Below are positions 1 to 6,814 of a stretch of 9,607 nucleotides of DNA, piece after piece. Source of the DNA: Zavarzinia sp. (GTDB lineage: Bacteria; Pseudomonadota; Alphaproteobacteria; Zavarziniales; Zavarziniaceae); assembly GCA_028694545.1 (NCBI GenBank), contig JAQVKV010000041.1:1-9607 (forward strand). The letters are read 5' to 3'. A program made the translations under genes and the position numbers. Position 1 is the stretch's first letter. Every line of letters starts with the position of its first letter. Below the pieces are notes generated by a model. It was not told the DNA's origin. It searched no databases and saw only the letters and a list, made by a program, of their open reading frames with translations.

Positions 1-47
1 AAAAAGACTTCTACCATCGGGATGGCGGGGAATGGGATGGAGTGAAG

Positions 48-1313
48 ATGACCAAGCTCAGCGGCAGCGACTCCAAGAACACCCTGTACTGCTCTTTCTG
101 CGGAAAGAGCCAGCATGAGGTGCGCAAACTCATCGCCGGCCCGACGGTTTTCATCTGCGATGAATGTGTCGAGCTGTGCATGGACATCATTCGCGAGGAG
201 CACAAGTCGGCCCTCGTGAAGACGAGGGATGGCGTTCCGACCCCGCAGGATATCTGCCGGGTGCTGGATGACTACGTGATCGGCCAGTTTCACGCCAAAC
301 GCGTGCTCTCGGTCGCCGTGCACAACCACTACAAGCGGTTGAGCCATGCGTCGAAGAGCAACGACGTCGAACTGGCGAAGTCCAACATCCTGCTGGTCGG
401 CCCGACCGGTTGCGGCAAGACCCTGCTGGCGCAGACCCTTGCCCGCATCCTGGATGTGCCCTTCACCATGGCGGATGCGACCACGCTGACGGAGGCCGGT
501 TATGTCGGCGAGGATGTGGAGAACATCATCCTCAAGCTGCTCCAGGCCGCCGACTACAATGTCGAGCGCGCCCAGCGCGGCATCGTCTACATCGACGAAG
601 TCGACAAGATCAGCCGCAAGTCCGACAACCCCTCGATCACCCGCGACGTCTCGGGCGAGGGCGTGCAGCAGGCCCTGCTGAAGATCATGGAAGGCACGGT
701 CGCCAGTGTGCCGCCCCAGGGCGGGCGCAAGCATCCGCAGCAGGAATTCCTGCAGGTGGACACGACCAACATCCTGTTCATCTGCGGCGGCGCCTTCGCC
801 GGCCTCGAGAAGATCATCGCGGGCCGCCGTCAGGGCAAGTCCATCGGCTTCGGTGCCGAGGTGAAGGGGCCGGACGATCGCGGTACGGGTGAAATCCTGC
901 GCGACGTGGAACCGGAAGATCTGCTGAAGTTCGGCCTGATCCCCGAATTCGTCGGCCGTCTGCCGGTGCTCGCCACCCTGAACGACCTGTCGGAAGAGGC
1001 GCTGGTCGAGATCCTGTCCGAGCCGAAGAACGCGCTGCTGAAGCAGTATCAGCGTCTCTTCGACATGGAGAACGTGAAGCTGACCTTCACCGAGGATGCG
1101 CTGCGCGCCGTCGCCCGCAAGGCGATCGCCCGCAAGACCGGCGCCCGCGGCCTGCGCTCGATCATGGAGAGCATCCTGCTCGACACCATGTTCGACCTGC
1201 CGACCCTCGACGGTGTCGAGGAGGTGGTGATCAACGCCGAGGTGGTGGAGGGGCGGGCCCATCCGCTCCATTCCTACGCCGAGCGGCGTGAGGACAAGGC
1301 CAGCGGTGCCTGA
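48..1313 (+). CDS. clpX: ATP-dependent Clp protease ATP-binding subunit ClpX
   Basis: ClpX is the hexameric AAA+ unfoldase that recognises tagged substrates and threads them into ClpP in the cytoplasm. The 421-residue product has the full family layout. An N-terminal zinc-binding domain carries four cysteines (C15, C18, C37, C40). Walker A is GPTGCGKT (118-125), the pore loop is GYVG (151-154), Walker B is IVYIDE (179-184), and the IGF loop that docks on ClpP is at 266-268. A sensor-2 type GARGLR motif lies near the C-terminus. I chose ATG at 48 over the in-frame GTG at 42 because GGAG at 39-42 is correctly spaced for 48, and alphaproteobacterial ClpX usually begins MTK. clpP is usually just upstream but lies outside the window. 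lon follows after 188 bp. Nothing looks damaged. Confidence 0.98.
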   Translation: MTKLSGSDSKNTLYCSFCGKSQHEVRKLIAGPTVFICDECVELCMDIIREEHKSALVKTRDGVPTPQDICRVLDDYVIGQFHAKRVLSVAVHNHYKRLSHASKSNDVELAKSNILLVGPTGCGKTLLAQTLARILDVPFTMADATTLTEAGYVGEDVENIILKLLQAADYNVERAQRGIVYIDEVDKISRKSDNPSITRDVSGEGVQQALLKIMEGTVASVPPQGGRKHPQQEFLQVDTTNILFICGGAFAGLEKIIAGRRQGKSIGFGAEVKGPDDRGTGEILRDVEPEDLLKFGLIPEFVGRLPVLATLNDLSEEALVEILSEPKNALLKQYQRLFDMENVKLTFTEDALRAVARKAIARKTGARGLRSIMESILLDTMFDLPTLDGVEEVVINAEVVEGRAHPLHSYAERREDKASGA

Positions 1314-1335
1314 CGGGGCGCCATACCGCCCGATC

Positions 1336-1366
1336 GGCGGCGCCCCCCTTGAAGCGGGGCGCCGCC
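1336..1366 (+). terminator. Long GC-rich hairpin after clpX, without a T-tract
   Basis: An 11-bp perfect stem (1336-1346 pairs with 1356-1366) closes a 9-base loop 22 bp after the clpX stop. There is no run of T after it, so it is either a weak terminator or a 3'-end stabilising hairpin. The loop contains CTTGAAG, the apparent -35 element of the lon promoter. Confidence 0.55.
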
Positions 1367-1376
1367 AACCTCATCT
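1348..1376 (+). promoter_or_regulatory. Candidate sigma-32 (heat-shock) promoter for lon
   Basis: CTTG at 1348-1351 is followed after 18 bases by CTCATCT at 1370-1376. The published alphaproteobacterial heat-shock consensus, as I recall it, is CTTG-N17/18-CYTATnT, so only one defined base differs. Transcription would begin near 1383, giving a leader of about 120 nt before lon. lon is a classic RpoH-regulon gene, which fits. The match is by eye only. Confidence 0.6.
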
Positions 1377-1501
1377 CGTTAACGATTCAAGTCGCGTACC
1401 CGTTCAAAGGCACGTGGCAGGAAGCCTGTCCCCCCGAAGGGCGACGGAGATGATGCCTCGTAGAGGGTCCCCGCCGATCGGCCCGTGATGAAAGACAGCC
1501 C

Positions 1502-3910
1502 ATGAGCAAGAGTATCGAACAAGGCCAGGCCCAGACCTACGCGGTGTTGCCGCTTCGGGACATCGTGGTCTTCCCGCACATGATCGTGCCGCTCTTCGTC
1601 GGCCGCGAGAAATCGGTGAAGGCGCTGGAAGACGTGATGAAGGACGACAAGCAGATCCTGCTCGTCGCCCAGCGCAACGCGGCCCAGGACAATCCGACCG
1701 AGAAGGACGTCTATGACGTCGGCACCATTGCCTCGGTCCTGCAACTGCTGAAACTGCCGGACGGTACCGTGAAGGTACTGGTCGAGGGTGGCGCGCGCGC
1801 GCGGATCACCGGCTTCGTCGAGAACGAGGCCTTCTTCCAGGCTCAAGCCGTCACCGTCGAGGACGAGGACAGCGACAAGCGCGAGATCGACGCGCTCGCG
1901 CGCTCGGTCGTCTCGCAGTTCGAGCAATATGTGAAGTTGAACAAGAAGGTTCCGCCCGAGGTCCTCGTGTCGGTCAACCAGATCGATGATCCCTCGAAGC
2001 TGGCCGATACGGTTGCCTCGCATCTCGCCACTAAGGTCTCGGACAAGCAGGACGTGCTGGAAATCTTCAAGATTTCCGAGCGTCTGGAGAAGGTCTACGG
2101 CCTGATGGAGGGCGAGATCGGCGTGCTGCAGGTCGAGAAGAAGATCCGCAGCCGCGTGAAGCGTCAGATGGAGAAGACCCAGCGCGAGTACTACCTCAAC
2201 GAACAGCTCAAGGCCATCCAGAAGGAACTGGGCGAGGGTGAGGAAGGCCGCGACGAGGTTGCCGAGATCGAGGAGCGCATCCGCAAGACCAAGCTGTCGA
2301 AGGAAGCTAACGAAAAGGCCATGGGCGAGGTGAAGAAGCTCCGCTCCATGAGCCCGATGTCGGCTGAGGCGACGGTGGTGCGCAACTATCTCGACTGGCT
2401 GCTGTCCATTCCGTGGGGCAAGAAGTCGAAGGTGAAGAAGGATCTGCGCGAGGCTCAGAAGATCCTCGACACGGATCACTACGGCCTCGAGAAGGTCAAG
2501 GAGCGGATCCTCGAGTATCTGGCCGTGCAGCAGCGCGCGACCAAGGTGAAGGGGCCGATCCTCTGCCTCGTCGGCCCGCCCGGCGTCGGCAAGACCTCGC
2601 TCGGCAAGTCCATCGCGAAGTCCACGGGACGGCAGTTCATCCGCATGTCGCTGGGCGGCGTGCGTGACGAGGCCGAGATCCGCGGTCACCGTCGAACCTA
2701 TATCGGCTCGATGCCCGGCAAGATCATCCAGGCGATGAAGAAGGCCAAGGCGTCCAACCCGCTGTTCCTGCTCGACGAGATCGACAAGCTCGGCCAGGAC
2801 TTCCGGGGTGATCCGTCGTCGGCCCTGCTCGAGGTGCTGGATCCCGAACAGAACTCGACCTTCGCCGACCACTATCTCGAAGTGGACTACGATCTGTCGG
2901 ACGTGATGTTCGTGACCACGGCGAACAGCCTGCGCATGCCGCAGCCGCTGCTCGATCGCATGGAGATCATCCGCATCGCGGGCTACACCGAGGATGAGAA
3001 GGTCGAGATCGCCAAGCGTCACCTGATCGGCAAGCAGGCCAAGGAACATGGCCTGAAGCCGAGCGAATGGTCGATCACCGACGAGGCGATCCGTGATCTG
3101 GTGCGTTACTATACCCGCGAGGCGGGCGTGCGCAGCCTGGAGCGCGAGATCGCCAACCTTACCCGCAAGGCGATCCGCGAGATCCTGCAGGACGGTGTCG
3201 CCTCGATCACGGTCACGCCCGAGAACCTCGAGAAATACGCCGGCGTGCGCCGGTTCCGTTTCGGGGAGATCGACGAGGAGGATCAGGTCGGTGTCGTCAC
3301 CGGTCTGGCCTGGACCGAGGTCGGCGGCGAATTGCTGCAGATCGAGGCCGTGCTGCTGCCCGGCAAGGGCAAGGTCACGACCACCGGCAAGCTGGGCGAC
3401 GTGATGCAGGAATCGATCTCGGCCGCGACGTCTTACGTCCGTAGCCGGGCGACCTCCTTCGGCATCAAGCCGACTGCCTTCGAGAAGAGCGACATCCACG
3501 TCCACGTGCCGGAAGGGGCGACCCCGAAGGACGGTCCCTCGGCCGGTGTGGGCATGGTAACCTCGATCGTCTCGGTGCTGACGCAGATCCCGGTCCGGCG
3601 CGACATCGCCATGACCGGCGAGATTACCCTGCGCGGCCGGGTGTTCCCGATCGGCGGCCTGAAGGAGAAGCTGCTGGCCGCCTTGCGCGGCGGCATCAAG
3701 ACGGTGCTGATCCCGAAGGACAACGAGAAGGATCTCGCGGAGATTCCGGACAATGTGAAGTCCGGCCTCGAGATCGTGCCTGTCTCGACCGTGGACGAGG
3801 TTCTGGCCCGGGCGCTAACCCGCCCGGTCGAGCCGATCGAATGGTCGCCGGAAGCGGAGGCGAAGCCCGCCACCGGCCGGAGCGAGGCTGACGCGGTCCT
3901 CGCCCACTGA
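1502..3910 (+). CDS. lon: ATP-dependent protease Lon (LonA type)
   Basis: Lon is a cytoplasmic, homo-oligomeric AAA+ serine protease that degrades misfolded proteins and specific regulators. The 802-residue product has the LonA layout. An N-terminal LAN substrate-binding domain begins with [13 protein letters not shown] (from residue 13), followed by a charged helical linker around 200-300. The AAA+ module has Walker A GPPGVGKT (358-365) and Walker B FLLDE (422-426). The C-terminal protease domain has catalytic Ser680 in PKDGPSAG and Lys723 in GGLKEK. The last ~20 residues are an Ala/Glu-rich tail. ATG at 1502 is the first start codon after an in-frame stop at 1451-1453. Its ribosome binding site is poor (only GAAAG-like bases upstream). 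A candidate heat-shock promoter lies about 120 bp upstream and a strong terminator follows. Long antisense frames here are shadows of its GC-rich codon usage. Confidence 0.98.
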   Translation: MSKSIEQGQAQTYAVLPLRDIVVFPHMIVPLFVGREKSVKALEDVMKDDKQILLVAQRNAAQDNPTEKDVYDVGTIASVLQLLKLPDGTVKVLVEGGARARITGFVENEAFFQAQAVTVEDEDSDKREIDALARSVVSQFEQYVKLNKKVPPEVLVSVNQIDDPSKLADTVASHLATKVSDKQDVLEIFKISERLEKVYGLMEGEIGVLQVEKKIRSRVKRQMEKTQREYYLNEQLKAIQKELGEGEEGRDEVAEIEERIRKTKLSKEANEKAMGEVKKLRSMSPMSAEATVVRNYLDWLLSIPWGKKSKVKKDLREAQKILDTDHYGLEKVKERILEYLAVQQRATKVKGPILCLVGPPGVGKTSLGKSIAKSTGRQFIRMSLGGVRDEAEIRGHRRTYIGSMPGKIIQAMKKAKASNPLFLLDEIDKLGQDFRGDPSSALLEVLDPEQNSTFADHYLEVDYDLSDVMFVTTANSLRMPQPLLDRMEIIRIAGYTEDEKVEIAKRHLIGKQAKEHGLKPSEWSITDEAIRDLVRYYTREAGVRSLEREIANLTRKAIREILQDGVASITVTPENLEKYAGVRRFRFGEIDEEDQVGVVTGLAWTEVGGELLQIEAVLLPGKGKVTTTGKLGDVMQESISAATSYVRSRATSFGIKPTAFEKSDIHVHVPEGATPKDGPSAGVGMVTSIVSVLTQIPVRRDIAMTGEITLRGRVFPIGGLKEKLLAALRGGIKTVLIPKDNEKDLAEIPDNVKSGLEIVPVSTVDEVLARALTRPVEPIEWSPEAEAKPATGRSEADAVLAH

Positions 3911-3925
3911 TCGAGGCACTTGATC

Positions 3926-3972
3926 GAGGCGCCGCCGTATCGGGCATCCCGGACGGCGGCGCCTCTTTTTTT
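3926..3972 (+). terminator. Rho-independent terminator of lon
   Basis: A 13-bp perfect stem (3926-3938 with 3953-3965) is topped by a further 4-bp stem (3941-3944 with 3948-3951) and followed by seven T (3966-3972). It begins 15 bp after the lon stop codon and is the strongest intrinsic terminator in the window. Confidence 0.93.
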
Positions 3973-4007
3973 GGCGCTGAATGCGGCGGATTCCCTTGGT
4001 TTTTGCT

Positions 4008-4036
4008 TTGACGGGTGTGGGAGCGGCTCTTAAGAT
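4008..4036 (+). promoter_or_regulatory. Sigma-70-type promoter of the HU gene
   Basis: TTGACG (4008-4013), a 17-bp spacer and TAAGAT (4031-4036) form a good housekeeping promoter directly after the lon terminator. Transcription would start near 4043, about 55 nt before the HU start codon. HU is therefore probably expressed independently of lon. Confidence 0.75.
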
Positions 4037-4098
4037 CGCGGCGAATCCGGCGGGGGGCTCCTCCACCGGATCAGACAACCTCACCCAAGGGGGCGATA

Positions 4099-4374
4099 GT
4101 GGCTAACAAGAACGACCTCATCGCGGCGGTGGCCGACTCTGCCGGGCTTTCCAAGGCGGATGCTGGCCGCGCCGTCGACGCTGTTTTCGAAGCGATCACC
4201 AATGCGCTGAAGGCCGGCGACGACGTGCGTCTGGTTGGTTTCGGGACTTTCGATGTTGTGAAGCGCGCGGCTTCCGAGGGCCGCAACCCCCGCACCGGCG
4301 AAAAGATCGACATTCCCGCCTCGGTCCAGCCGAAATTCCGCCCCGGCAAGGGCCTGAAGGACGCGCTGAACTGA
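4099..4374 (+). CDS. hupB: DNA-binding protein HU (HU-beta type)
   Basis: HU is a small histone-like protein that bends and compacts DNA in the nucleoid as a dimer. The 91-residue product shows the whole HU fold. The N-terminal helices (about 4-38) give the dimer core. The GFGTF turn is at 47-51, and the DNA-embracing arm carries GRNPRTGE at 61-68, with the intercalating proline at P64. A basic C-terminal helix ends the protein. I chose GTG at 4099 because AAGGGGG at 4087-4093 lies just upstream at a good distance and the resulting MANKNDL start matches the family length. A longer reading from 4015 would add 28 residues with no HU homology. The gene has its own promoter and is followed by tandem hairpins. 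The subtype (B rather than A) rests mainly on its position after lon. Confidence 0.95.
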   Translation: MANKNDLIAAVADSAGLSKADAGRAVDAVFEAITNALKAGDDVRLVGFGTFDVVKRAASEGRNPRTGEKIDIPASVQPKFRPGKGLKDALN

Positions 4375-4381
4375 TCTGCCG

Positions 4382-4400
4382 CGCGGCCTTCGTGGCCGCG
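4382..4400 (+). terminator. First hairpin downstream of the HU gene
   Basis: A 7-bp perfect GC stem (4382-4388 with 4394-4400) with a 5-base loop (TTCGT) lies 7 bp after the HU stop. No T-tract follows, so it may stabilise the mRNA end and act together with the next hairpin. Confidence 0.5.
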
Positions 4401-4408
4401 ATGGATTG

Positions 4409-4445
4409 ACCGGCCGCGCTTCCGGGCGCGGCCGGTCCTGTTTCT
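4409..4445 (+). terminator. Rho-independent terminator of the HU gene
   Basis: An 11-bp perfect stem (4409-4419 with 4426-4436) with a 6-base loop is followed by the T-rich stretch CCTGTTTCT. This is the more likely termination point for HU transcripts. Confidence 0.75.
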
Positions 4446-4473
4446 ACCTGTCCCGCGCCAGACGGGTAGGTAG
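4444..4473 (+). repeat. Third inverted repeat, just before tRNA-Val
   Basis: CTACCT (4444-4449) pairs with AGGTAG (4468-4473), and CCCG (4452-4455) pairs with CGGG (4463-4466). A G-T pair and one bulged base lie between them, and the loop has 7 bases. It ends 8 nt before tRNA-Val. It could lie in the tRNA 5' leader or be a binding site. No clear -35/-10 pair for the tRNA is visible around it. Confidence 0.55.
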
Positions 4474-4481
4474 CCTGGGTC

Positions 4482-4556
4482 GGGCGATTAGCTCAGCGGT
4501 AGAGCATCTCGTTTACACCGAGAGGGTCGGCGGTTCGAAACCGTCATCGCCCACCA
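4482..4556 (+). tRNA. tRNA-Val (anticodon UAC)
   Basis: A full cloverleaf can be drawn. The acceptor stem is GGGCGAT/ATCGCCC and the D arm is GCTC/GAGC. The anticodon stem is TCTCG/CGAGA with loop TTTACAC, giving anticodon TAC (4514-4516). The T arm is GGCGG/CCGTC with loop TTCGAAA. CCA is encoded at 4554-4556. It reads GUA and related valine codons. Confidence 0.97.
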
Positions 4557-4574
4557 TGCCGGCGGCGCCGGCAT
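4556..4574 (+). terminator. Hairpin directly after tRNA-Val
   Basis: An 8-bp perfect stem (4556-4563 with 4567-4574) with a 3-base loop starts at the last A of the encoded CCA. Only the weak T-stretch GTTTCCCTT follows. It probably ends tRNA-Val transcripts and separates them from the convergent gene whose stop is 14 bp further on. Confidence 0.55.
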
Positions 4575-4587
4575 CCGACAGTTTCCC

Positions 4588-5208
4588 TTACAGAAGCTCG
4601 TTGACGCCCACGCGGGCGATCGACGCGATGCCGTTGTTGTAGCCCATGTAGTGCTGCGCAATCTGCTTCAGCATGGCGAGGCCGTGGCGATGTGGTCCGA
4701 CCACCTCGCCGATATTCGGGTCGAAGACATGGGCCTGGAATTCGTAGGTCTGCGGGCCCTTGCGGCGGATGTTGCAGAAACCGGCGATGACATGACCGCC
4801 GCCGCTGGCGAAGCGCAGGCTCCAGGCGGCGGCTTGGCCTGGATGGGTAATGTCGCGCATCAGGATGTTCAGCATCTCGTCCAGGCTCTGGAAGGTGCTG
4901 AACACGCCCGTGATGTCGGGATCGACCGCAAGGCCCAGGCTGGCGCCGCTCAGCACCTTGGCCGCCTCCGGCCCGAGCATGGACCGGTTGCGGCCATATT
5001 CCGATTGATGCGCCATAGCGGCCGAGAAGACGCTCGGACGCGACAGATAGCTCATGCGGTCCGCGGCGCCTTCCTCCGGCATTCGTCGGAAATTATTGAG
5101 CCAGTAGTAGCACAGCGCGGAGCAGATGCCCGGATGCTGCGGCTGCCCCATGATCTGGCCGAGCATCCGTGACTGGCTGAAGGGATAGGTCTGGATTTCG
5201 CTGGACAT
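4588..5208 (-). CDS. YopT-type (C58-like) cysteine protease homologue, standalone
   Basis: The 206-residue product has three motifs, in the right order, for a papain-fold YopT/AvrPphB-type cysteine protease. These are GICSALCYYWL with candidate nucleophile Cys29, GGGHVIAGF with candidate His139, and HVFDPNIGE with candidate Asp163. FDPNxGE is the hallmark of the C58 family as I know it. The His-Asp gap (24 residues) is longer than I recall for YopT (16), while the Cys-His gap (110) is similar. There is no signal peptide, membrane helix or second domain, so it is the bare catalytic unit. Known relatives are often secreted effectors or parts of larger toxins; whether this one is secreted is unknown. 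ATG at 5206-5208 has a G-run (5217-5222) about 9 bases upstream. The gene is convergent with tRNA-Val and divergent from tRNA-Asp, with no obvious promoter, immunity partner or secretion gene nearby. Being a real gene is fairly sure; the family call is motif-based. Confidence 0.72.
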   Translation of the reverse strand: MSSEIQTYPFSQSRMLGQIMGQPQHPGICSALCYYWLNNFRRMPEEGAADRMSYLSRPSVFSAAMAHQSEYGRNRSMLGPEAAKVLSGASLGLAVDPDITGVFSTFQSLDEMLNILMRDITHPGQAAAWSLRFASGGGHVIAGFCNIRRKGPQTYEFQAHVFDPNIGEVVGPHRHGLAMLKQIAQHYMGYNNGIASIARVGVNELL

Positions 5209-5321
5209 GACGGCGGCCCCCCTGCCGCTGATCCTTGTGTGCTTATCCTAACGGGGAAGGGGGCCTCGGGCGATGATGGCCGTCACGAAAATTCCGTATC
5301 CGGTAAACCGTATGTCCGGGC

Positions 5322-5350
5322 TTGACAGGGGTAGGGGGCATCAGTAGAAA
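5322..5350 (+). promoter_or_regulatory. Sigma-70-type promoter of the first tRNA-Asp
   Basis: A consensus TTGACA (5322-5327), a 17-bp spacer and TAGAAA (5345-5350) end 18 bp before the tRNA. The second tRNA-Asp has the same geometry, which supports both calls. Confidence 0.82.
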
Positions 5351-5366
5351 GGCGACCTTCGCTGGT

Positions 5367-5454
<88 letters not shown>

Positions 5455-5463
5455 AAGAAATTG

Positions 5464-5502
5464 AAAAGCCGCCACCCTTCGGGGTCGGCGGCTTTTTCGT
5501 TT
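5464..5502 (+). terminator. Rho-independent terminator of tRNA-Asp copy 1
   Basis: The arms 5464-5473 and 5487-5496 pair over 10 bp. The inner stem ACCC/GGGT closes a TTCG tetraloop, with one bulged C at 5486. TTTTTCGTTT follows. It starts 18 bp after the tRNA, so the downstream membrane-protein gene needs its own promoter. Confidence 0.9.
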
Positions 5503-5533
5503 CCGGATCGGGTGAGCATCTCGCCTGTACGAT

Positions 5534-5560
5534 TTGACGAAATGTGTATATGTGTATAGT
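5534..5560 (+). promoter_or_regulatory. Candidate promoter of the EBP-like membrane-protein gene
   Basis: TTGACG (5534-5539) and TATAGT (5555-5560) are separated by 15 bp, short of the ideal 17. The spacer and -10 element consist of a tandem repeat, TGTGTATA at 5543-5550 and again at 5551-5558. Transcription would start about 35 nt before the start codon. Confidence 0.5.
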
Positions 5561-5601
5561 GAATCTCTTGTCATGCGAAGACATGAGGGGGGAGGGACAC
5601 C

Positions 5602-6399
5602 ATGCGCGACCTGCATCCGAATCTCGGACGAGGGGCAACCGGCATCCGGCTGCGAATCTATCAATTGTCGCTGTTGCTGACGCTGGCCTTCGCCGGCGGT
5701 GCTTTTCTCCTCGTGGCGCTCGGCGTCATTCCGGGAACCCCGGTCGACATCTATTCGTCCTGGGTCATCCTCATCGTCCTGTTCGTGCCGTTCATGGCGC
5801 TGATGGACGGTCGCGGGGTAAAGCGGACGCGGCTGGAGAAATGGTCGGAATTCGGCTTTGTCTGGTTGCTGGTCTCGGGCATCGCCCAGACCTTCTGGGA
5901 ATTGCCATGGTTCTTCCTGGACCTGACCGGCATTGTCCACCACATCACTGCGGCGGATGGGTACCTCTGGGCGTGGTGGGTCTATGGCGGCGCGGACACG
6001 CGCTACATCACCTCGAATCCCACCATCGCCGGGCTCGAGTTCATGGCCGGCTTCTCGGGACCATTCGAGCTCTATGCCTGGTATCTCTATAAGACCGGGA
6101 AGACCATGCGGGCGAAGGTCGCCGCATGCTGGATGGCGCTGATCATCGGCGTCGGCCTGACCTACATGACGGGGGTGTTCTTCGTTGCCGAATGGCATGT
6201 GGGCTGGGTCAATATCCAGCAGGGCGCGCTCGGCTTCTGGCTGAAGTTCGTCGGCTTGAACGTGCCCTGGATCGTCGCCCCCGCCATCGCGATTCCCGCG
6301 GCGATCCTGGAGCTGGCTCACCTCTACCGGGTCGAGGGCTACGAGGCGGCCCGGCGCGACATGGTGGCGCGGCCCGGACTGGGGCAGGCGGCGGAATGA
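5602..6399 (+). CDS. Emopamil-binding-protein-like (EXPERA-fold) membrane protein
   Basis: The 265-residue product has about six hydrophobic helices, near 20-43, 52-68, 84-108, 143-163, 173-196 and 211-236. The pattern from the third helix on resembles eukaryotic emopamil-binding protein, the delta8-delta7 sterol isomerase of the endoplasmic reticulum. The shared features are WELPWFF with E100, DTRY at 132-135, E146 before GP at 153-154, and N220-x-x-W223 in the last helix. By my recalled alignment to human EBP these match E80, D-x-RY, E122, N193 and W196. The catalytic H76 position is Q96 here. EBP has five helices, so the N-terminal region carries one extra. ATG at 5602 follows an excellent GGAGG (5591-5595). 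The gene sits alone between two identical tRNA-Asp genes, each with a terminator. Substrate and role are unknown; the family call rests on remembered motifs. Confidence 0.7.
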   Translation: MRDLHPNLGRGATGIRLRIYQLSLLLTLAFAGGAFLLVALGVIPGTPVDIYSSWVILIVLFVPFMALMDGRGVKRTRLEKWSEFGFVWLLVSGIAQTFWELPWFFLDLTGIVHHITAADGYLWAWWVYGGADTRYITSNPTIAGLEFMAGFSGPFELYAWYLYKTGKTMRAKVAACWMALIIGVGLTYMTGVFFVAEWHVGWVNIQQGALGFWLKFVGLNVPWIVAPAIAIPAAILELAHLYRVEGYEAARRDMVARPGLGQAAE

Positions 6400-6422
6400 G
6401 CACGGCCGCGTCGCAAGAAAAA

Positions 6423-6460
6423 GGGGCGGGCGATCATTGCGCGGATTTTCCGCCCGCGCC
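6423..6460 (+). terminator. Weak hairpin after the EBP-like gene
   Basis: Two GC-rich 10-base arms (6423-6432 and 6451-6460) pair at nine positions around an 18-base loop, 23 bp after the stop codon. No T-tract follows directly, so termination here is uncertain. Confidence 0.35.
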
Positions 6461-6472
6461 TCGCGATTGCTT

Positions 6473-6501
6473 TTGACACGAATCGAAGGGGCCGATAAAA
6501 G
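6473..6501 (+). promoter_or_regulatory. Sigma-70-type promoter of the second tRNA-Asp
   Basis: TTGACA (6473-6478), a 17-bp spacer and TAAAAG (6496-6501) end 18 bp before the tRNA. Spacer length and distance to the tRNA are the same as for copy 1, although the spacer sequence differs. Confidence 0.78.
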
Positions 6502-6517
6502 GGCCGCCTTCGCGGGC

Positions 6518-6605
<88 letters not shown>

Positions 6606-6609
6606 GGAA

Positions 6610-6646
6610 AGAGCCGCGCCGACGGAGTCGGGGCGGCTTTTTTCTT
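6610..6646 (+). terminator. Rho-independent terminator of tRNA-Asp copy 2
   Basis: GCCGC (6613-6617) pairs with GCGGC (6633-6637) and CCGAC (6619-6623) pairs with GTCGG (6627-6631). One G-G mismatch separates them and the loop is GGA. Six T (6638-6643) follow. It insulates the nuo operon from tRNA transcription. Confidence 0.88.
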
Positions 6647-6666
6647 GCCCGCGACGTTTTCGCGAA

Positions 6667-6681
6667 TGCGTTTCAAACGCA
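6667..6681. repeat. 15-bp perfect palindrome, possible operator
   Basis: TGCGTTT and AAACGCA flank a single central C. The size and symmetry suit a dimeric DNA-binding protein. The base pairs would not form a stable hairpin with a one-base loop, so a protein site is more likely than an RNA structure. Confidence 0.55.
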
Positions 6682-6683
6682 AT

Positions 6684-6715
6684 AATTCGAGGCTCGCGCC
6701 GAGTCGAATTCGACT
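6684..6715. repeat. Overlapping inverted repeats (hairpin plus 14-bp palindrome)
   Basis: AATTCGA (6684-6690) pairs with TCGAATT (6704-6710), and CTCG (6693-6696) with CGAG (6700-6703), leaving two bulged G and a CGC loop. The right arm also belongs to a separate 14-bp perfect palindrome, 6702-6715, centred on GAATTC. The two pairings are mutually exclusive. Confidence 0.55.
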
Positions 6716-6791
6716 TTTGTCTCAACGCGATGACGGCGTTCGCTGCGTCGCGATAGGAAGACGCGCTTTGCGCTGGACCGATCACTTTCTT

Positions 6792-6814
6792 TGAGATAAT
6801 CCGGCGCCTATACT
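6792..6814 (+). promoter_or_regulatory. Candidate nuo operon promoter(s)
   Basis: Two -10-like elements occur here. One is an extended form, TGA followed by GATAAT (6792-6800), which can work without a good -35. The other is TATACT (6809-6814). No clear -35 hexamer is correctly spaced for either. Transcripts would carry a leader of about 105-120 nt before nuoA. Confidence 0.5.

Noticed and set aside
1791..1803. Alternating GC run of 13 bases in lon (possible Z-DNA)
   Set aside because: It is explained by Ala/Arg codons within a conserved coding region and is too short to call.
1379..3505. 708-codon open frame on the reverse strand, antisense to lon
   Set aside because: It mirrors the codon pattern of lon, is rich in Leu/Asp/Arg/His without any domain pattern, and overlaps a gene with all catalytic motifs.
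3908..3930. TGATCGAGGC repeated at 3908-3917 and 3921-3930 after lon
   Set aside because: This short direct repeat overlaps the stop codon and the terminator arm, with no other sign of a functional site.
4651..5172. 173-codon forward open frame opposite the C58-like gene
   Set aside because: The reverse frame has the coherent Cys/His/Asp motifs and a ribosome binding site; the forward frame has neither.
5294..5313. CCGTAT repeated at 14-bp spacing upstream of tRNA-Asp copy 1
   Set aside because: Six bases twice is expected by chance, and no matching repeat precedes copy 2.
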